DNA of 64,000 nucleotides, taken from positions 1 to 64,000 of the forward strand of contig NZ_CAKLBV010000011.1 in NCBI RefSeq assembly GCF_920984675.1, given 5' to 3'. Positions 1-9,563 of this stretch are shown here, one piece after another. Under the pieces are notes generated by a model that was not told the origin of the DNA, did not search any database, and saw only the letters and a list, made by a program, of their open reading frames with translations. The stretch is from Methylobacterium sp. Leaf118 (GTDB lineage Bacteria; Pseudomonadota; Alphaproteobacteria; Rhizobiales; Beijerinckiaceae). A program made the translations under genes and the position numbers. The stretch's first letter is position 1. Each line of letters begins with the position of its first letter.

Positions 1-135
1 ACGGCCTACGCCGATCCAGGCCGCGACCACGTCCGCAAGACGGCACCGGCGACGCGCGCCAAGGCTCTCGCGCGACAGATCGAGCGCCTCGGCTTCTCAT
101 GTGCCATCACACCCGAAGAGACAGTTTCTATTTAG
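1..135 (+). CDS. C-terminal fragment of an unidentified protein
   Basis: Reading from base 1, an open frame of 44 codons ends at TAG 133-135. It is rich in Arg, Lys and Ala, contains the stretch ARQIERLGFSC, and has the GC-rich third positions of real genes here. The start lies outside the window. Short Arg-rich tails of this kind occur on transposases and DNA-binding proteins, but no family can be assigned from 44 residues. The following 177 bases up to the stop of the next gene contain no convincing gene. Confidence 0.35.
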   Translation, partial: TAYADPGRDHVRKTAPATRAKALARQIERLGFSCAITPEETVSI

Positions 136-312
136 CCGGTCCGCACGATCGCGTCGCGACGACCTCCCCGGTCCTCGCGGCGCCCGGCGCCGTCGAGATC
201 CCGTGGACCGTCTTGATCGGTCATCCGTGACCGGACGCGGCCTCCCCCGATCCCAGCGGCTTCCACAGCGTGCGGGCCGTGTCGCGACGCGCGGCGCCCC
301 CTCCGCCCGGCC

Positions 313-723
313 TCACCCCTGCCGGAACGGCCCGCCCACCAGCCAGGCCGGATCGAACCAGCGGTCGGCCTCGCCGTCATAGGGCAGGCGCGTGATGTCC
401 CAGTGTTGGATGTAGGGCGCGTAGACGTTCCACACCGCGATGCCGCCGCCCACGAAGATGCGCCGGCCCGGATAGCGGGCCAGGACCTGCGCCGGGTCCT
501 CGTGCGAGCGGATCACGTCGATGGTGCGGTCCTTGAACGCGAAGTCCGGGACCGAGGCCACGGTCTTGGGTCCGGCGATCAGGACATGGCCCATGGTGAG
601 CGCGAAGAAGCGCGTCACGTCCTCCACGAAGAGCGGGTCGGTGTTGCCCTCCCAGGGGAGCTGTCCGTTCAGGCCGAGCTGGCCTCGCTGGCCGATGGCG
701 CAGATGCAGCGGACGTCGATCAT
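313..723 (-). CDS. dihydrofolate reductase-like protein
   Basis: A 136-residue protein with the DHFR fold pattern. Near the N terminus it has a strand followed by GLNGQLPW (DHFR loop GxNGxLPW), then GHVLIAGPKT in the position of the MGRxT NADPH-binding segment, and late in the protein IFVGGGIAVWN, matching the IxGGxxIY motif. DHFR reduces dihydrofolate with NADPH in the cytosol. The protein is shorter than the usual 160 or so residues, and the segment that normally carries the acidic active-site residue is divergent, so activity is not certain. It is transcribed alone, with 162 bases between it and the upstream SDR gene. The fold assignment is firm; the exact function is less so. Confidence 0.75.
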   Translation of the reverse strand: MIDVRCICAIGQRGQLGLNGQLPWEGNTDPLFVEDVTRFFALTMGHVLIAGPKTVASVPDFAFKDRTIDVIRSHEDPAQVLARYPGRRIFVGGGIAVWNVYAPYIQHWDITRLPYDGEADRWFDPAWLVGGPFRQG

Positions 724-885
724 CGGGAGGCACCTTGGAACGAGGGGAAACCAGACCCCGATGATCCCCCATCATTGGGGTTCGCTCGCGCGGGGGCGCA
801 GCGTCGGGCGTTCACCGGCAGCGACGCAACCGAGACAATAACGGGCTCCGCCCGAATCCCGCCGGGGCCGTGGCCCCGGACCCGT

Positions 886-1629
886 TCAGTCGGGGGCGCG
901 GAAACCGAGGGTCCGATCGCTCGGGAAATCGTAGAGGCGGCCGGTTTCGTTCCATGCGGGCGCGGCGAGGCGCACGAAGTGGGGAGCGAGATCCTCCGGC
1001 GTGCGCAGGGTCTCCGGATCCTCGCCCGGCATGGCGGCGCGGCGCATCGCGGTGCGCAGCGGGCCCGGATTGACCAGCATGGCCCGGATCGGCGTCGTCT
1101 CGGTCTCGGCGGCATAGGTCCGCACCATCGCCTCCAAAGCCGCCTTGGTCACCGCGTAGGGCCCCCAATAGGCGCGCGCCTTGTGGGCGGCGCCGGAGGT
1201 GACGAACAGGGCCCGGCCGGCATCCGAGCGGCGCAGCAGCGGGTCGAGGGAGCGGAGCAGGCGCCAGTTGGCGGTGACGTTCACGTCGAGCGCCTGCTGC
1301 CAGACCTTCGGGATCACGTGGGCGAGCGGCATCAGCGCGCCGAGCACGCCGGCATTGCCGACGAGGATGTCGAGCCGACCGAAGCGCTCGTTGAGCGCGG
1401 CGCCGAGGCGGTCGATCGCGTCCCAGTCGGTGAGGTTGAGGGGCACCAGCGTCGCGCTGCCGCCGCCGGAGCGTATCGCGTCGTCGAGTTCCTCCAGCGC
1501 GCCCTGCGTGCGGGCGACCGCCACGACATGGGCGCCGGAAGCGGCCAGGGCGAGGGCCGCGGCCCGGCCGATGCCGCGCGAGGCACCGGTGACGACGGCG
1601 ATGCGGCCTTCGAGGCTCGTCTCCGCCAT
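886..1629 (-). CDS. SDR family NAD(P)-dependent oxidoreductase
   Basis: A 247-residue classical short-chain dehydrogenase. The N-terminal cofactor motif TGASRGIGRA follows the first strand, NAG appears in VGNAGVLG, the catalytic Ser lies in VTSGAA and the Tyr-Lys pair in YAVTKAALE. The C terminus keeps the VNPGPLRTAM segment typical of the family. The start MAETS was chosen because residues upstream in this frame are only a shadow of purF. The gene begins 5 bases after the purF stop, so the two are probably cotranscribed. The substrate cannot be read from sequence. Confidence 0.9.
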   Translation of the reverse strand: MAETSLEGRIAVVTGASRGIGRAAALALAASGAHVVAVARTQGALEELDDAIRSGGGSATLVPLNLTDWDAIDRLGAALNERFGRLDILVGNAGVLGALMPLAHVIPKVWQQALDVNVTANWRLLRSLDPLLRRSDAGRALFVTSGAAHKARAYWGPYAVTKAALEAMVRTYAAETETTPIRAMLVNPGPLRTAMRRAAMPGEDPETLRTPEDLAPHFVRLAAPAWNETGRLYDFPSDRTLGFRAPD

Positions 1630-1633
1630 GACC

Positions 1634-3109
1634 TCAATCCGCCTCGGCCAGCATCGCGAGGCGGCGCGGCCCGGCGATGGCGAGGTCGGAGAGCGGGGTC
1701 GGATACTGCCCGGTGAAGCAATGGTCGGTGTATTGCGGGCAGGCCTCGTCGCGGGCCTCCTCGCCCATCGCCCGGTAGAGCCCGGGGATCGACAGGAAGG
1801 CGAGCGAATCCGCGCCGATATATTTCCGCATGCCTTCCAGGTCGTGGGTGGCGGCGAGCAGCTTCTCACGCTCGGGCGTGTCGATGCCGTAGAAATCCGG
1901 ATAGGTGATCGGCGGCGAGGCGATGCGGAAATGGACCTCGCGGGCGCCGGCATCGCGCATCATGCGGACGATCTTCACGGAGGTGGTGCCGCGCACGAGG
2001 CTGTCGTCGACGAGCACGATGCGCTTGCCCTCGATCGCCGCGCGGTTGGCCGAGTGCTTCATGCGCACGCCGAGTTCGCGCACGGTCTGGGTCGGCTGGA
2101 TGAAGGTGCGGCCGACATAGTGGTTGCGGATGATGCCCATCTCGAAGGGCAGGCCCGCCTCCTGGGCGAAGCCGAGCGCCGCGGGCACGCCGGAATCCGG
2201 GACCGGCACGACGATGTCGGCCTCCGCCGCCGCCTCGCGGGCGAGCTCCCGGCCGATGGCCTTGCGCACGCCGTAGACGCTCTTGCCGTTCACGACCGAA
2301 TCGGGCCGGGCGAAATAGATGTACTCGAAGATGCAGGGCCGCATCGGCTGCGGCTCGGCGAACCGGATCGATTCGACGCCCTCTTCCGAGATGACGATCA
2401 CCTCGCCATTCTCGACATCGCGGATGAAGCGGGCGCCGATGATATCGAGCGCGCAGGTCTCGGAGGTGAGGATGTAGCGCCCGTCGAGTTCGCCGAGCAC
2501 CAGCGGGCGGATGCCCAGCGGGTCGCGGGCACCGATGAGCTTCTTGTTGGTCAGGGCCACGATGGCATAGGCGCCCTCGATCCGCTGGAGCGCGTCGATG
2601 AAGCGCTCGACGATCCGGGGTTTGCGCGAGCGGGCGGCCAGATGCAGGATCACCTCGGTGTCCGAGGTCGATTGGGTGATGGCGCCCTCGCGCACGAGGT
2701 CGCGGCGGATCGAGAGGGCGTTGGTCAGGTTGCCGTTATGCGCCACCGCGAGGCCGCCGCTGGCGAGTTCGGCAAAGAGCGGCTGGACGTTGCGCAGGAT
2801 GGTGCCGCCGGTGGTCGAGTAGCGCACATGCCCGATGGCCGAGCGCCCGGCGAGCCGCTCGATGGTGCCGCGATCGGAGAAATTGTCGCCGACGAGGCCC
2901 TGGCGCCGCTCGGAATGGAACACGCCCTCGTCGTAGGAGACGATGCCGGCGGCCTCCTGGCCGCGGTGCTGAAGGGCGTGCAGGCCCAGGGCCGTGATCG
3001 CCGAGGCGTCATCGTGCCCGTAGATGCCGAAGACGCCGCATTCCTCGCGGAGCGTATCGCCGTCGATATCCCAATCGAGGACATCGGCGCTCGCGCTGAC
3101 AGATGGCAT
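1634..3109 (-). CDS. purF: amidophosphoribosyltransferase
   Basis: Catalyses the first committed step of purine synthesis, moving the glutamine amide nitrogen onto PRPP. With the start MPSVS the protein has 491 residues: a 23-residue propeptide, then ECGVFGIYGH whose Cys24 becomes the N-terminal nucleophile of the glutaminase domain after processing. The phosphoribosyltransferase domain carries the PRPP motif VLVDDSLVRGTTS. Several Cys in the second half may ligate the Fe-S cluster found in many PurF proteins. An earlier in-frame ATG at 3154 would add 15 residues that do not look like PurF. Its neighbour upstream is cvpA, which also adjoins purF in enterobacteria, here about 170 bases away. 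Confidence 0.97.
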   Translation of the reverse strand: MPSVSASADVLDWDIDGDTLREECGVFGIYGHDDASAITALGLHALQHRGQEAAGIVSYDEGVFHSERRQGLVGDNFSDRGTIERLAGRSAIGHVRYSTTGGTILRNVQPLFAELASGGLAVAHNGNLTNALSIRRDLVREGAITQSTSDTEVILHLAARSRKPRIVERFIDALQRIEGAYAIVALTNKKLIGARDPLGIRPLVLGELDGRYILTSETCALDIIGARFIRDVENGEVIVISEEGVESIRFAEPQPMRPCIFEYIYFARPDSVVNGKSVYGVRKAIGRELAREAAAEADIVVPVPDSGVPAALGFAQEAGLPFEMGIIRNHYVGRTFIQPTQTVRELGVRMKHSANRAAIEGKRIVLVDDSLVRGTTSVKIVRMMRDAGAREVHFRIASPPITYPDFYGIDTPEREKLLAATHDLEGMRKYIGADSLAFLSIPGLYRAMGEEARDEACPQYTDHCFTGQYPTPLSDLAIAGPRRLAMLAEAD

Positions 3110-3280
3110 GGCGTTCTCGAATCCTGGAGGCGCGGAGGCATCCGCGGCTCGCATCCGGCACGGCGGGACACGGTCTTCGGCGCGGCGCGCGTCCTCTCGA
3201 AGGAGGCCCGCCGGCCGGGACCGTCGTGAAACCGTTACCTATGCGGGGATCGCGCCGTAACCAAGAGCGATTCCAGCATA

Positions 3281-3880
3281 TCAGCGTTTCGGCGCAGGGG
3301 CTCCCGCGTCGCTGCGGCGCTGGGCGGGCAGGTCGGTCTCGGGCGGCGGTTCCTCGACCGGAGCGTCGCCCTTGGGCTTGCGCAACTGCTTCAGGAACCC
3401 CTCCGGATTGTCGGGCAGCTGCGCCACCAGCGCCTCGCCGGAGCTCTCGAGCAGGGGCTTGCTCTTCGCTTGGGCGGCCCAATCGGGCACCTTGCCCTGG
3501 ACCAGCCAGGCCAGGAACACCCAGCCGATGACGCAGATCAGGAAGCCACGCCCGGCCCCGAACACGAAGCCCAAAGACCGGTCGACTGCGCCGATGCGCG
3601 AATCGAGCACGAGGTCGGAGACCTTCACGGTGATCAGGGAGACGACGATGAGGGTCGCGAGGAAGATCGCGCCGATCGAGGCGACGAGCGCCACCGTGTC
3701 GCTGGAGACGTGCTGCTTGACGGTCGGCAGCAGCATCGGGTGCAGCGACCACGCCAGGGCCGCGGCGGCGACCCAGGCGATGATGGCGAGCACCTCGCGG
3801 GTCACCCCCCGCACGGCGGCGAGCAGCGCGGAGACGAGCACGATGCCGAGCACCGCGAGGTCGAGGACGGAGAACGGCAT
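3281..3880 (-). CDS. cvpA: CvpA family membrane protein
   Basis: A 199-residue inner membrane protein with four predicted transmembrane segments at about residues 5-22, 28-46, 63-84 and 102-120, followed by a hydrophilic Pro- and Lys-rich tail. The glycine- and arginine-containing segment AVRGVTREV between the first two helices and SLGFVFGAGRGFLI near the fourth are CvpA signatures. CvpA is needed for colicin V production in E. coli and links to envelope homeostasis; its molecular function is unsettled. The start MPFSVLD is the first Met with family-like sequence; the long upstream frame extension is a shadow of the opposite strand. It lies just upstream of purF on the same strand. Confidence 0.88.
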   Translation of the reverse strand: MPFSVLDLAVLGIVLVSALLAAVRGVTREVLAIIAWVAAAALAWSLHPMLLPTVKQHVSSDTVALVASIGAIFLATLIVVSLITVKVSDLVLDSRIGAVDRSLGFVFGAGRGFLICVIGWVFLAWLVQGKVPDWAAQAKSKPLLESSGEALVAQLPDNPEGFLKQLRKPKGDAPVEEPPPETDLPAQRRSDAGAPAPKR

Positions 3881-3916
3881 CGCTGGATACGCATCATCGG
3901 GGCGGGAGACGGCGGC

Positions 3917-4820
3917 ATGGCCGCGACGGCTCCCCCGGGACCGCGCGCCCTCAGTCATTTCCACCGATATACCTCGGCCGACCTCGGCCGTCACCTTCGG
4001 CCCGCAGCGACCTCCCGGACGCCGCCGCGGCATGAGCGCCGCGCCGCCCGCTGGCCAGTCCTCGTGCCGTTCGCCGGCCTGTTCAGCGGCGTTCTGATCG
4101 TCTCGCTGATCCTGGCGGGCAAGATCGCGCAGGTCGGCGGCCTCACCTTCACGGCCGCCGTGGTCGTCTTGCCCCTGTCCTACCTGTTCGGCGACGTGCT
4201 GACCGAGGTCTACGGCTCCGCGAGCGCCCGCAAGGTGGTCATGGCGGGCTTCGCGGTGCAGCTCATCTGGATCGCGAGCGAGTGGATCGCCGCCGCCTTG
4301 CCGTCGGGACCGTTCTGGCCCCACCAGCAGGCCTTCGAGACGGCGCTCGGCGCGACGCCGCGCATCGCTCTGGCCGGCATGGGCGCCGATCTGGGGGGCG
4401 AGTTCCTCAACGCCTACGTGCTGGCCCGGCGCAAGCTCGCGCTCGGCGGCCGGTTCCTGGCCCTCCGCCTCATCGCCTCGACGGTGGCCGGGCAGGCGGT
4501 CGATTCCGCCCTGTTCCTGACGCTGGCCTTCGCCGGCCCGCTGCCGGCGGGCGAGCGGGTCCGGCTCGGCCTCTCGGTCTGATACGGGCTCCGCTTGATC
4601 AGAGCGGAGCCCGGATCAGGCAAGCCCGCGCGGCGTTTGAGCGAAGCCCAAATCCGCCATCCCGAAGGGATCAACCGGATTTGGTATGACGCCTGAAGGT
4701 CGCCTGGGAGGTGCTGGCGCTGCCGCTCAGCCCGCCGCTGATCGCTGGGATGCAGCGGGGCAGGGCGTCGATGCCGACGACCGCGGGACGGACTTCAACC
4801 CGTTCCGCCTAACGGAATGA
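3917..4820 (+). pseudogene. yhhQ: broken yhhQ-type queuosine precursor transporter (VUT family)
   Basis: Frame 2 reads from ATG 3917 through a VUT family membrane protein (residues such as LSYLFGDVLTEVYG and the helix around VVMAGFAVQLIW are diagnostic) but stops at TGA 4580-4582, before the last membrane segment. The missing C-terminal part reappears further on: KVAWEVLALPLSPPL is read from 4696 in another frame, and GTDFNPFRLTE from about 4758 in a third, ending at TGA 4818-4820. About 115 bases of palindromic DNA lie between the first two pieces. The gene is therefore broken by an insertion plus a later frameshift. The intact family takes up queuosine precursors at the inner membrane. It converges on radA, whose stop is 7 bases away. 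Confidence 0.8.
4580..4695. repeat. palindromic insertion inside yhhQ
   Basis: This stretch separates two coding parts of the broken transporter gene. It holds a perfect 10-bp inverted repeat, GGGCTCCGCT at 4586-4595 and its complement at 4603-4612, with a 7-base loop. It also holds a nested pair: AAATCCG at 4650-4656 with its complement at 4676-4682, enclosing ATCCC at 4659-4663 with GGGAT at 4667-4671. Two hairpins in a 116-base block without an open frame resemble small repetitive palindromic elements of bacterial genomes. The exact ends and any target duplication cannot be fixed from this single copy. Confidence 0.65.
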
Positions 4821-4826
4821 ACTGGC

Positions 4827-6260
4827 TCACCCTTCCTCCTCGAAACGCACGGCCCGCGGGCGGCCGCCGCCGCCCCGACGCGGCGCGCCCGAGGCGATGC
4901 CGGCCACGAGGTCGGCGATGTGGCGCAAGGCGTCCGTCGGCAGCGCCCGGTCGCCCGCCTCGCCACGCCCCTGCGGGGTCACCGCCTTGCCGAAGCCGAG
5001 CTTGAGCGCCTCCTTGAGACGGGCCGGGGCCTGCGAGACCGGGCGCACGGCCCCCGACAGCCCGAGTTCGCCGAAATACACCGAGTCGGAGGGCAGGGCG
5101 GCCCCCGAGAGCGAGGAGACGAGCGCTGCCGCGACGGCGAGGTCCGCGGCGGGCTCGGTGATGCGCAAGCCGCCCGCGACGTTGAGATAGACGTCGTGGC
5201 CGCCGAGGCGGATGCCGCCATGGGCCTCCAGCACGGCGAGCACCATCGACAGGCGGTTCGGGTCCCAGCCGACCACCGCGCGGCGCGGCATCCCGAGCGA
5301 GGACGGGGCGACCAGCGCCTGGATCTCGACGAGCAGCGGCCGGGTGCCCTCCATCCCGGCAAAGACCGCCGTGCCCGGCGCGGCATGGTCGCGGCCCGCC
5401 AGGAACAGGGCGGAGGGGTTCGGCACCTCGGACAACCCCGCATCGGTCATCTCGAACACGCCGATCTCGTCGGTCGGCCCGAACCGGTTTTTTACGGCCC
5501 GCAAAATCCGGAAGTGGTGGCCCTGGTCGCCCTCGAACGAGGCGACGGCATCGACCATGTGCTCGACCACGCGGGGCCCGGCGATCTGCCCGTCCTTGGT
5601 GACGTGACCGACGAGGATGACCGCCGTGCCGGTGGTCTTGGCGAAACGGATCAGGGCCTGGGCGGAGGAGCGCACCTGGGTGACGGTGCCGGGCGCCGAT
5701 TCCACCGTCTCGGTCCACATGGTCTGGATCGAGTCGATGATGACGAGCGCGGGCGGATGACCCTGGGCGAGCGTCTCGACGATGTCCTCGACATTGGTCT
5801 GCGCGGCGAGCTCCACCGGGTATTTGGCGAGCCCCAGCCGCTCGGCGCGCAGGCGCACCTGCCCCACGGCCTCCTCGCCGGAGATGTAGGCGACGCGCTC
5901 CCCGCTCCGCGCCATGGCGGCGGAGGCCTGCATCAGCAGGGTCGATTTGCCGATGCCGGGATCGCCGCCGAGCAGGATGACCGAGCCCCGCACGAAGCCG
6001 CCGCCGGTGACGCGGTCGAGCTCGGCGATGCCGGAGGGCGTGCGCGGTGCTTCCTTGGCCTCGCCCGTCAACCCTTCGAGGGCGAAGACCCGGCCCCGTG
6101 CCCGCGCGGGCCGCGTCGCCGCAGGGCCGGATTGCGGGCCGGCGGAGGCGACCTCCTCCTGGATCGTGTTCCAGCCATTGCAGGCCTCGCAGCGCCCGCG
6201 CCAGCGGTTGTAGACCGCGCCGCAGGACTGGCACACGAAGGTCTGTTGGATCTTGGCCAT
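4827..6260 (-). CDS. radA: DNA repair protein RadA
   Basis: A 477-residue RadA/Sms recombination protein that promotes branch migration in recombinational repair. In order it has a C4 zinc finger near the N terminus (CQSCG and CEAC), a RecA-like ATPase with Walker A GGDPGIGKST, the RadA-specific KNRFG motif in VKNRFGPTDE, and a C-terminal Lon-protease-like domain beginning around LVEIQALVAPSS. The start MAKIQQTF is placed directly before the zinc finger; the ATG 45 bases upstream would add a non-conserved extension. It lies 90 bases downstream of alr on the same strand. All key motifs are intact. Confidence 0.96.
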   Translation of the reverse strand: MAKIQQTFVCQSCGAVYNRWRGRCEACNGWNTIQEEVASAGPQSGPAATRPARARGRVFALEGLTGEAKEAPRTPSGIAELDRVTGGGFVRGSVILLGGDPGIGKSTLLMQASAAMARSGERVAYISGEEAVGQVRLRAERLGLAKYPVELAAQTNVEDIVETLAQGHPPALVIIDSIQTMWTETVESAPGTVTQVRSSAQALIRFAKTTGTAVILVGHVTKDGQIAGPRVVEHMVDAVASFEGDQGHHFRILRAVKNRFGPTDEIGVFEMTDAGLSEVPNPSALFLAGRDHAAPGTAVFAGMEGTRPLLVEIQALVAPSSLGMPRRAVVGWDPNRLSMVLAVLEAHGGIRLGGHDVYLNVAGGLRITEPAADLAVAAALVSSLSGAALPSDSVYFGELGLSGAVRPVSQAPARLKEALKLGFGKAVTPQGRGEAGDRALPTDALRHIADLVAGIASGAPRRGGGGRPRAVRFEEEG

Positions 6261-6350
6261 GACGCGCGAACCGGGGCAGGGGGGTCGTCGGAACATCCCA
6301 CCCACGCCCCGCGCCTCCTCAGCACGGGAGGCGTGGTCGAGACAGGGCGC

Positions 6351-7604
6351 TCACTCTACATAGTCGCGAACATAACGGGAACCCAGCCCCGTCAGGATCT
6401 CGTAGCCGATCGTGCCCGCAGCCCGGCCGACCGCATCGATGTCGAGGCTGTCGCCGATCAGCGTCGCGAGGCCGCCGCGGCGGGCGTCCGGCGCGTCGGT
6501 GACGTCGAGGATGATGAGATCCATCGAGATCAGCCCGAGGATCGGGCAGGGCACGCCGCCGACGAGGGCATGGCCGGCTCCGCTTGCCGCGCGGGGATAG
6601 CCGTCGGCGTAGCCCAGCGAGAGGGTGGCGAGGCGGCGCGGGCCCGGCGCCCGCCAGCGGGCATTGTAGCCGCAGGTCTCGCCGGGTGCGACGTGACGGA
6701 GTTGGAGGATCGTCGCGTCGAGCCGCACCACCGGCCGCATCGGGTTCGGCCGCCCGGGCTCCGGATTGCCGCCGAACAGCGCATAGCCCGGCCGCAGCAG
6801 GTCGTGATGCGTGGCGTCCGCGAGACAGGTCCCGGAGGAATTGGCGAGCGAGGCGCGCAGGCCCGGAAAGGCCGCCCGGACGCGCACGAAATCGGCGGCC
6901 TGCCGGGCGTTGACCGGGTCGGCGGAAACTTCCGCGCTGACGAGATGGCTCATCACGAGGTCGATCCCGGCCCGGCCGATCACGGGATCGCCGGCCAGCG
7001 CCAGGGCCTCGGGCACGGACAGGCCGAGCCGGTTCATGCCGGTATCGACGTGGAGCGCGGCCGGAAGGCGCCCCTCCGAGAGGGCCGCCCATTCGGCGAG
7101 CTCGTCGGCGTCGCCGAGGACGGGACGCAGGGCGTGATCGCGAAACGCCTCGCCCGCGCCGGGGGGCAGCCCGTTGAGCACGTAGAGCACAGCCTCCGGC
7201 AGCCGCTGTCGCGCGGCGATGCCCTCGGACAGGTGGGCGACGAAGAAGGTGCGGCAGCCCGCGCGGGCGAGGGCCGGAGCGACGCGCGCCAGCCCGCAGC
7301 CATAGGCGTCGGCCTTCACCACGGCGCCGCATTCGGCCTGCGGGGCCTGGGCTGCGAGCCTGCGCCAATTGGCGACGATGGCCGCAAGATCGACGGTCAG
7401 GCGGGCGCCATGCCCGGCCGGGGGCCGGTCGCGGAAGGGAGAGGGGGCGGTGATGGCGGCGCCTCCGAGGCGGGCCCGATCCGGGATCGGGACGACGAGC
7501 GAGGGGTCGAAGGCCGCGGTGCCGGGCCGGCCCGCCCCGGAGGTGCCGCGCGGATCGGCCAGGACCCGCGCGCCGCCGACGCGGTCATCCGCACTCGCAT
7601 GCAC
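6351..7604 (-). CDS. alr: alanine racemase
   Basis: A fold-type III PLP enzyme that interconverts L- and D-alanine for peptidoglycan. The PLP lysine lies in AVVKADAYGCG, and the catalytic Tyr region is represented by TCGYNARW and LGYADGYPR near the C terminus. As listed it has 417 residues; the racemase domain proper begins at about residue 68 (LTVDLAAIVANWRRL), so the first 60 or so residues, rich in Pro and Gly, may not be translated and the true start could be internal. It lies between dnaB and radA on the same strand with 148 and 90 base gaps. Confidence 0.92.
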   Translation of the reverse strand: MHASADDRVGGARVLADPRGTSGAGRPGTAAFDPSLVVPIPDRARLGGAAITAPSPFRDRPPAGHGARLTVDLAAIVANWRRLAAQAPQAECGAVVKADAYGCGLARVAPALARAGCRTFFVAHLSEGIAARQRLPEAVLYVLNGLPPGAGEAFRDHALRPVLGDADELAEWAALSEGRLPAALHVDTGMNRLGLSVPEALALAGDPVIGRAGIDLVMSHLVSAEVSADPVNARQAADFVRVRAAFPGLRASLANSSGTCLADATHHDLLRPGYALFGGNPEPGRPNPMRPVVRLDATILQLRHVAPGETCGYNARWRAPGPRRLATLSLGYADGYPRAASGAGHALVGGVPCPILGLISMDLIILDVTDAPDARRGGLATLIGDSLDIDAVGRAAGTIGYEILTGLGSRYVRDYVE

Positions 7605-7752
7605 GGGGCCGTGAATCCAGAGGCTCGGGGCATGGGCCCCATGACGCCTCGGCGGCAGGTCGGCGGCGTCGAGTGTCCCGGTTCAGGCGCCCGCCCTGAC
7701 GGCGCGCCGCGCGCCGACATCGCCCGCGGCAACGCGCTTGCACGCCCTCCGC

Positions 7753-9240
7753 TCACATCTGCTCGGGCATCCGGTCGCTCTGCGCGAGGTTCGAGAAGCG
7801 GGTGATGTTGGCGTCGAATTGCAGCTCGACCGTGCCGGTCGGGCCGTGACGCTGCTTGCCCAGGATGACCTCGGCCTTGCCGTGGACGCGCTGCATCTCC
7901 GCCTCCCAGGCGAAGAACTCTTCCGTGCCTTCGCGGGGCTTCTTGTTGCCGACGTAGTACTCTTCGCGGAACACGAACATCACCACGTCGGCGTCCTGCT
8001 CGATCGAGCCGGATTCGCGCAGGTCCGAGAGCTGGGGCCGCTTGTCGTCGCGGTTCTCGACCTGACGGGAGAGCTGGGACAGGCCGATGATCGGCACCGC
8101 CAGCTCCTTGGCGAGCGCCTTCATGCCGGTGGTGATCTCGGTCATCTCCTGCACGCGGTTGTCGGAGCGTTTGCCCGAGCCCGACAGCAGCTGGAGATAA
8201 TCGACGATGAGGAGGTCGAGGCCCTTCTGGCGCTTGAGGCGCCGGGCCCGGGCAGCGAGCTGGGCGATGGAGATGCCGCCGGTCTGGTCGATGTAGAACG
8301 GGATCGACTGCATGTCCCGCGCCGCATCGGTGATCTTGTAAAAATCCTCCGGGCGGATGTCGCCGCGGCGGATCTTGTAGGAGGGCACGCCGGACTGTTC
8401 GGCGATGATACGCGTCGCCAATTGCTCGGCCGACATTTCGAGCGAGAAGAAGCCGACGATGCCGCCATTGACCGTCTGAATCGTGCCATCGGCCTGCTTC
8501 TCGCCGCGATAGGCTTTGGCGATGTTGAAGGCGATGTTGGTCACGAGCGAGGTCTTGCCCATGGCCGGGCGCCCCGCGAGGATGATGAGGTCGGAGGATT
8601 GCAACCCGCCCATCTTGGCGTCGAGGTCGGTCAGGCCGGTGGCGATGCCCGAGAGCTTGCCGTCGCGCTGGTAGGCTTTCGCCGCCATGTCGACGGCGGC
8701 GGTGAGGGCGTCGGAGAATTTCTGGAAGCCGCCGTCGTACTTGCCGGACTCCGCGAGTTCGTAGAGGCGGCGCTCGGTCGCCTCGATCTGATCGCGGGGC
8801 GCGGCCTCGACCGGAGCCTCGTAGGCACCGTTGACCAGATCCTCGCCGATGGTGATGAGGCGGCGGCGGATGGCCAGATCGTAGATGGTGCGGCCGTACT
8901 CGCCCGCGTTGATGACAGTGGTGGCCTCGGCCGCCAGCCGCGCGAGGTACTGCATCGGCGTGACGCCGCCGAGATCGGCATCGCCGAGATAGGTCTTCAG
9001 CGTGATCGGCGTGGCGAGCTTGCCGGCCTTGATCAGCGTGACCGCGACCTCGAAAATCTGGCGGTGGACTGCCTCCATGAAATGTTCGGGCAGCAGGAAG
9101 TCCGACACCCGGTAATAGGCATCGTTGTTGACCATGATCGCGCCGAGCAACGCCTGCTCCGCGTCGATGTTGTGCGGCGGCACCCGGTACTCGGCCTGGA
9201 CCGCTTCGAGCTTGGCCGCGAGGGCGTTGGGCAAGGCCAT
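7753..9240 (-). CDS. dnaB: replicative DNA helicase DnaB
   Basis: The 495-residue hexameric helicase that unwinds DNA at the replication fork. The N-terminal domain starts with VPPHNIDAEQALLG, the standard DnaB opening, and the C-terminal RecA-like motor carries Walker A GRPAMGKTS, then the Walker B strand LLIVDYLQLL and the arginine-finger region near LRESGSIEQDADVV. Length and motifs are complete. It follows rplI on the same strand after a gap of 358 bases (9241-9598) that holds a hairpin near rplI and no gene. Confidence 0.97.
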   Translation of the reverse strand: MALPNALAAKLEAVQAEYRVPPHNIDAEQALLGAIMVNNDAYYRVSDFLLPEHFMEAVHRQIFEVAVTLIKAGKLATPITLKTYLGDADLGGVTPMQYLARLAAEATTVINAGEYGRTIYDLAIRRRLITIGEDLVNGAYEAPVEAAPRDQIEATERRLYELAESGKYDGGFQKFSDALTAAVDMAAKAYQRDGKLSGIATGLTDLDAKMGGLQSSDLIILAGRPAMGKTSLVTNIAFNIAKAYRGEKQADGTIQTVNGGIVGFFSLEMSAEQLATRIIAEQSGVPSYKIRRGDIRPEDFYKITDAARDMQSIPFYIDQTGGISIAQLAARARRLKRQKGLDLLIVDYLQLLSGSGKRSDNRVQEMTEITTGMKALAKELAVPIIGLSQLSRQVENRDDKRPQLSDLRESGSIEQDADVVMFVFREEYYVGNKKPREGTEEFFAWEAEMQRVHGKAEVILGKQRHGPTGTVELQFDANITRFSNLAQSDRMPEQM

Positions 9241-9563
9241 GCGCGTCTGACGCTCCGTTGCCGGCGGCCCTGATCGGACCGCACCGTCTCCATGCCCGCC
9301 GGACCTTGCGCCGGGGTGGTGAATTTTTCTTAAGCCACCGCCCGCCGGGCGGCTGCGACACGCGCGCCACGGATCCCCGAAACGCGCGACGCCCGCGGCC
9401 CCCGGGCTCCGGGAATCGCGGGCGTCATGCTGGAACGAATTGAGAACAAGTCAACGATGGAGGGCGCGCCATGCCCGCTGTCCACCGCTGACGTCCGCGG
9501 TTTCGAGAGGACGCGTCTTTTCGCGGAGCCCGAGACGGATGCCGGGGCTGCGCCCCGCCCCCC

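Noticed and set aside
1181-3229. Plus-strand frame of 682 codons
   Set aside because: Antisense to purF and the SDR gene; no protein-like features.
4920-7805. Plus-strand frame of 961 codons
   Set aside because: It lies antisense to radA and alr, which have full family motifs. Its sequence is rich in Arg, Gly, His and Asp without any motif, as expected of an antisense frame in GC-rich DNA.
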